A stretch of 5,959 nt of DNA from Actinomycetota bacterium (GTDB lineage Bacteria; Desulfobacterota; Deferrimicrobia; Deferrimicrobiales; Deferrimicrobiaceae): positions 1-5,959 of the forward strand of contig JAENIX010000192.1 in the NCBI GenBank assembly GCA_016844415.1. The letters are read 5' to 3'. How positions within the stretch are numbered: position 1 is the stretch's first letter; each line of letters begins with the position of its first letter. The translations under genes were made by a program, and so were the position numbers. This document shows, in pieces, positions 5,750 to 5,959 of this stretch. A model generated the notes under the pieces. That model was not told the origin of the DNA and searched no databases. It saw only the letters and a list, made by a program, of their open reading frames with translations.

Positions 5750-5959
5750 ATGACCGAGGATCGCGATAAACGGGAGACGAACGGACGACCGCAAGCAACG
5801 CGGTTCCGGAAGGTCCTGGATGCATTGGGCATGCACGTCCCCGAGGGGAAGCATGACCGTCTTCACATACAGCCGAGGTTCTTCAAGTTCCTCGGATTCC
5901 TTGGAGTCCTCTTCCTCATATTTTCCGTCGGGATGTTCGAGTTCTCCACGAGCCCGTAT
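5750..5959 (+). CDS. N-terminal part of a probable NapC/NrfH-type membrane cytochrome c (truncated by window end)
   Basis: Seventy codons are open from ATG 5750 to the end of the window, with no stop. GGAGG at 5734-5738 lies 11 bases upstream, a little far but strong. The protein starts with about 45 polar, charged residues (RDKRETNGR, VPEGKHDRLHIQPR), then one hydrophobic helix (FFKFLGFLGVLFLIFSVGMF) and FEFSTSPY. In NapC/NirT/NrfH-like quinol dehydrogenases a single N-terminal helix is followed by a similar stretch and directly by the first CXXCH motif. No haem motif lies inside the window, so the assignment rests on the helix, the STSPY ending and the neighbouring multihaem cytochrome. Such a protein would take electrons from menaquinol to periplasmic cytochromes. 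It starts 57 bases after the previous stop, probably in the same operon. Confidence 0.6.
   Translation, partial: MTEDRDKRETNGRPQATRFRKVLDALGMHVPEGKHDRLHIQPRFFKFLGFLGVLFLIFSVGMFEFSTSPY

Overview
The window is a GC-rich stretch of bacterial chromosome read almost entirely from the + strand. It suggests an anaerobic or microaerophilic respirer of the Desulfobacterota (Geobacter-like) or a neighbouring phylum. The grounds are a rubredoxin, a fused homocysteine methyltransferase/methylenetetrahydrofolate reductase of the YitJ type, a split b6-type cytochrome bc complex, and a nonaheme cytochrome followed by the start of a NapC/NrfH-like protein. The taxonomic call is inference from gene content only.

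Layout. (1) 15-2046: rubredoxin, then 4 bases later the bifunctional methionine/folate enzyme. (2) 2043-2457: a near-consensus sigma70-type promoter whose -35 box overlaps the stop codon of the previous gene, driving a GcvH-like lipoyl carrier with no ordinary leader. (3) 2481-4367: a quinol:cytochrome c oxidoreductase module of Rieske protein, cytochrome b6-like N-terminal half and subunit IV-like C-terminal half. (4) 4364-5692: a nine-heme, C-terminally anchored cytochrome c whose TTG start overlaps the subunit IV stop; it probably takes the place of cytochrome c1/f. (5) 5750-end: the N-terminus of a probable NapC/NrfH-type cytochrome, cut by the window edge.

Two lesions stand out in the respiratory operon. 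A 229-bp palindromic element without coding capacity (2929-3157), with a perfect 37-bp inverted repeat and 12-bp ends, lies between the Rieske and cytochrome b genes and supplies two bases of the Rieske stop codon. About 430 bases further on, the cytochrome b6 gene has lost roughly 35 bp (junction near 3594-3603). This removes the segment that should carry one of the four haem-ligand histidines and shifts the frame. By chance the shifted frame stays open into the subunit IV gene, so a naive gene call gives a misleading 395-residue protein with about 111 residues of nonsense in the middle. Either the complex is decaying in this strain or the deletion is an assembly error.

If intact, the module would oxidise quinol at the Rieske/cytochrome b core and pass electrons to the nonaheme cytochrome, with the NapC-like protein giving another quinol-periplasm connection. 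I see no CRISPR array, tRNA, rRNA, transposase gene or clearly new multi-gene system.
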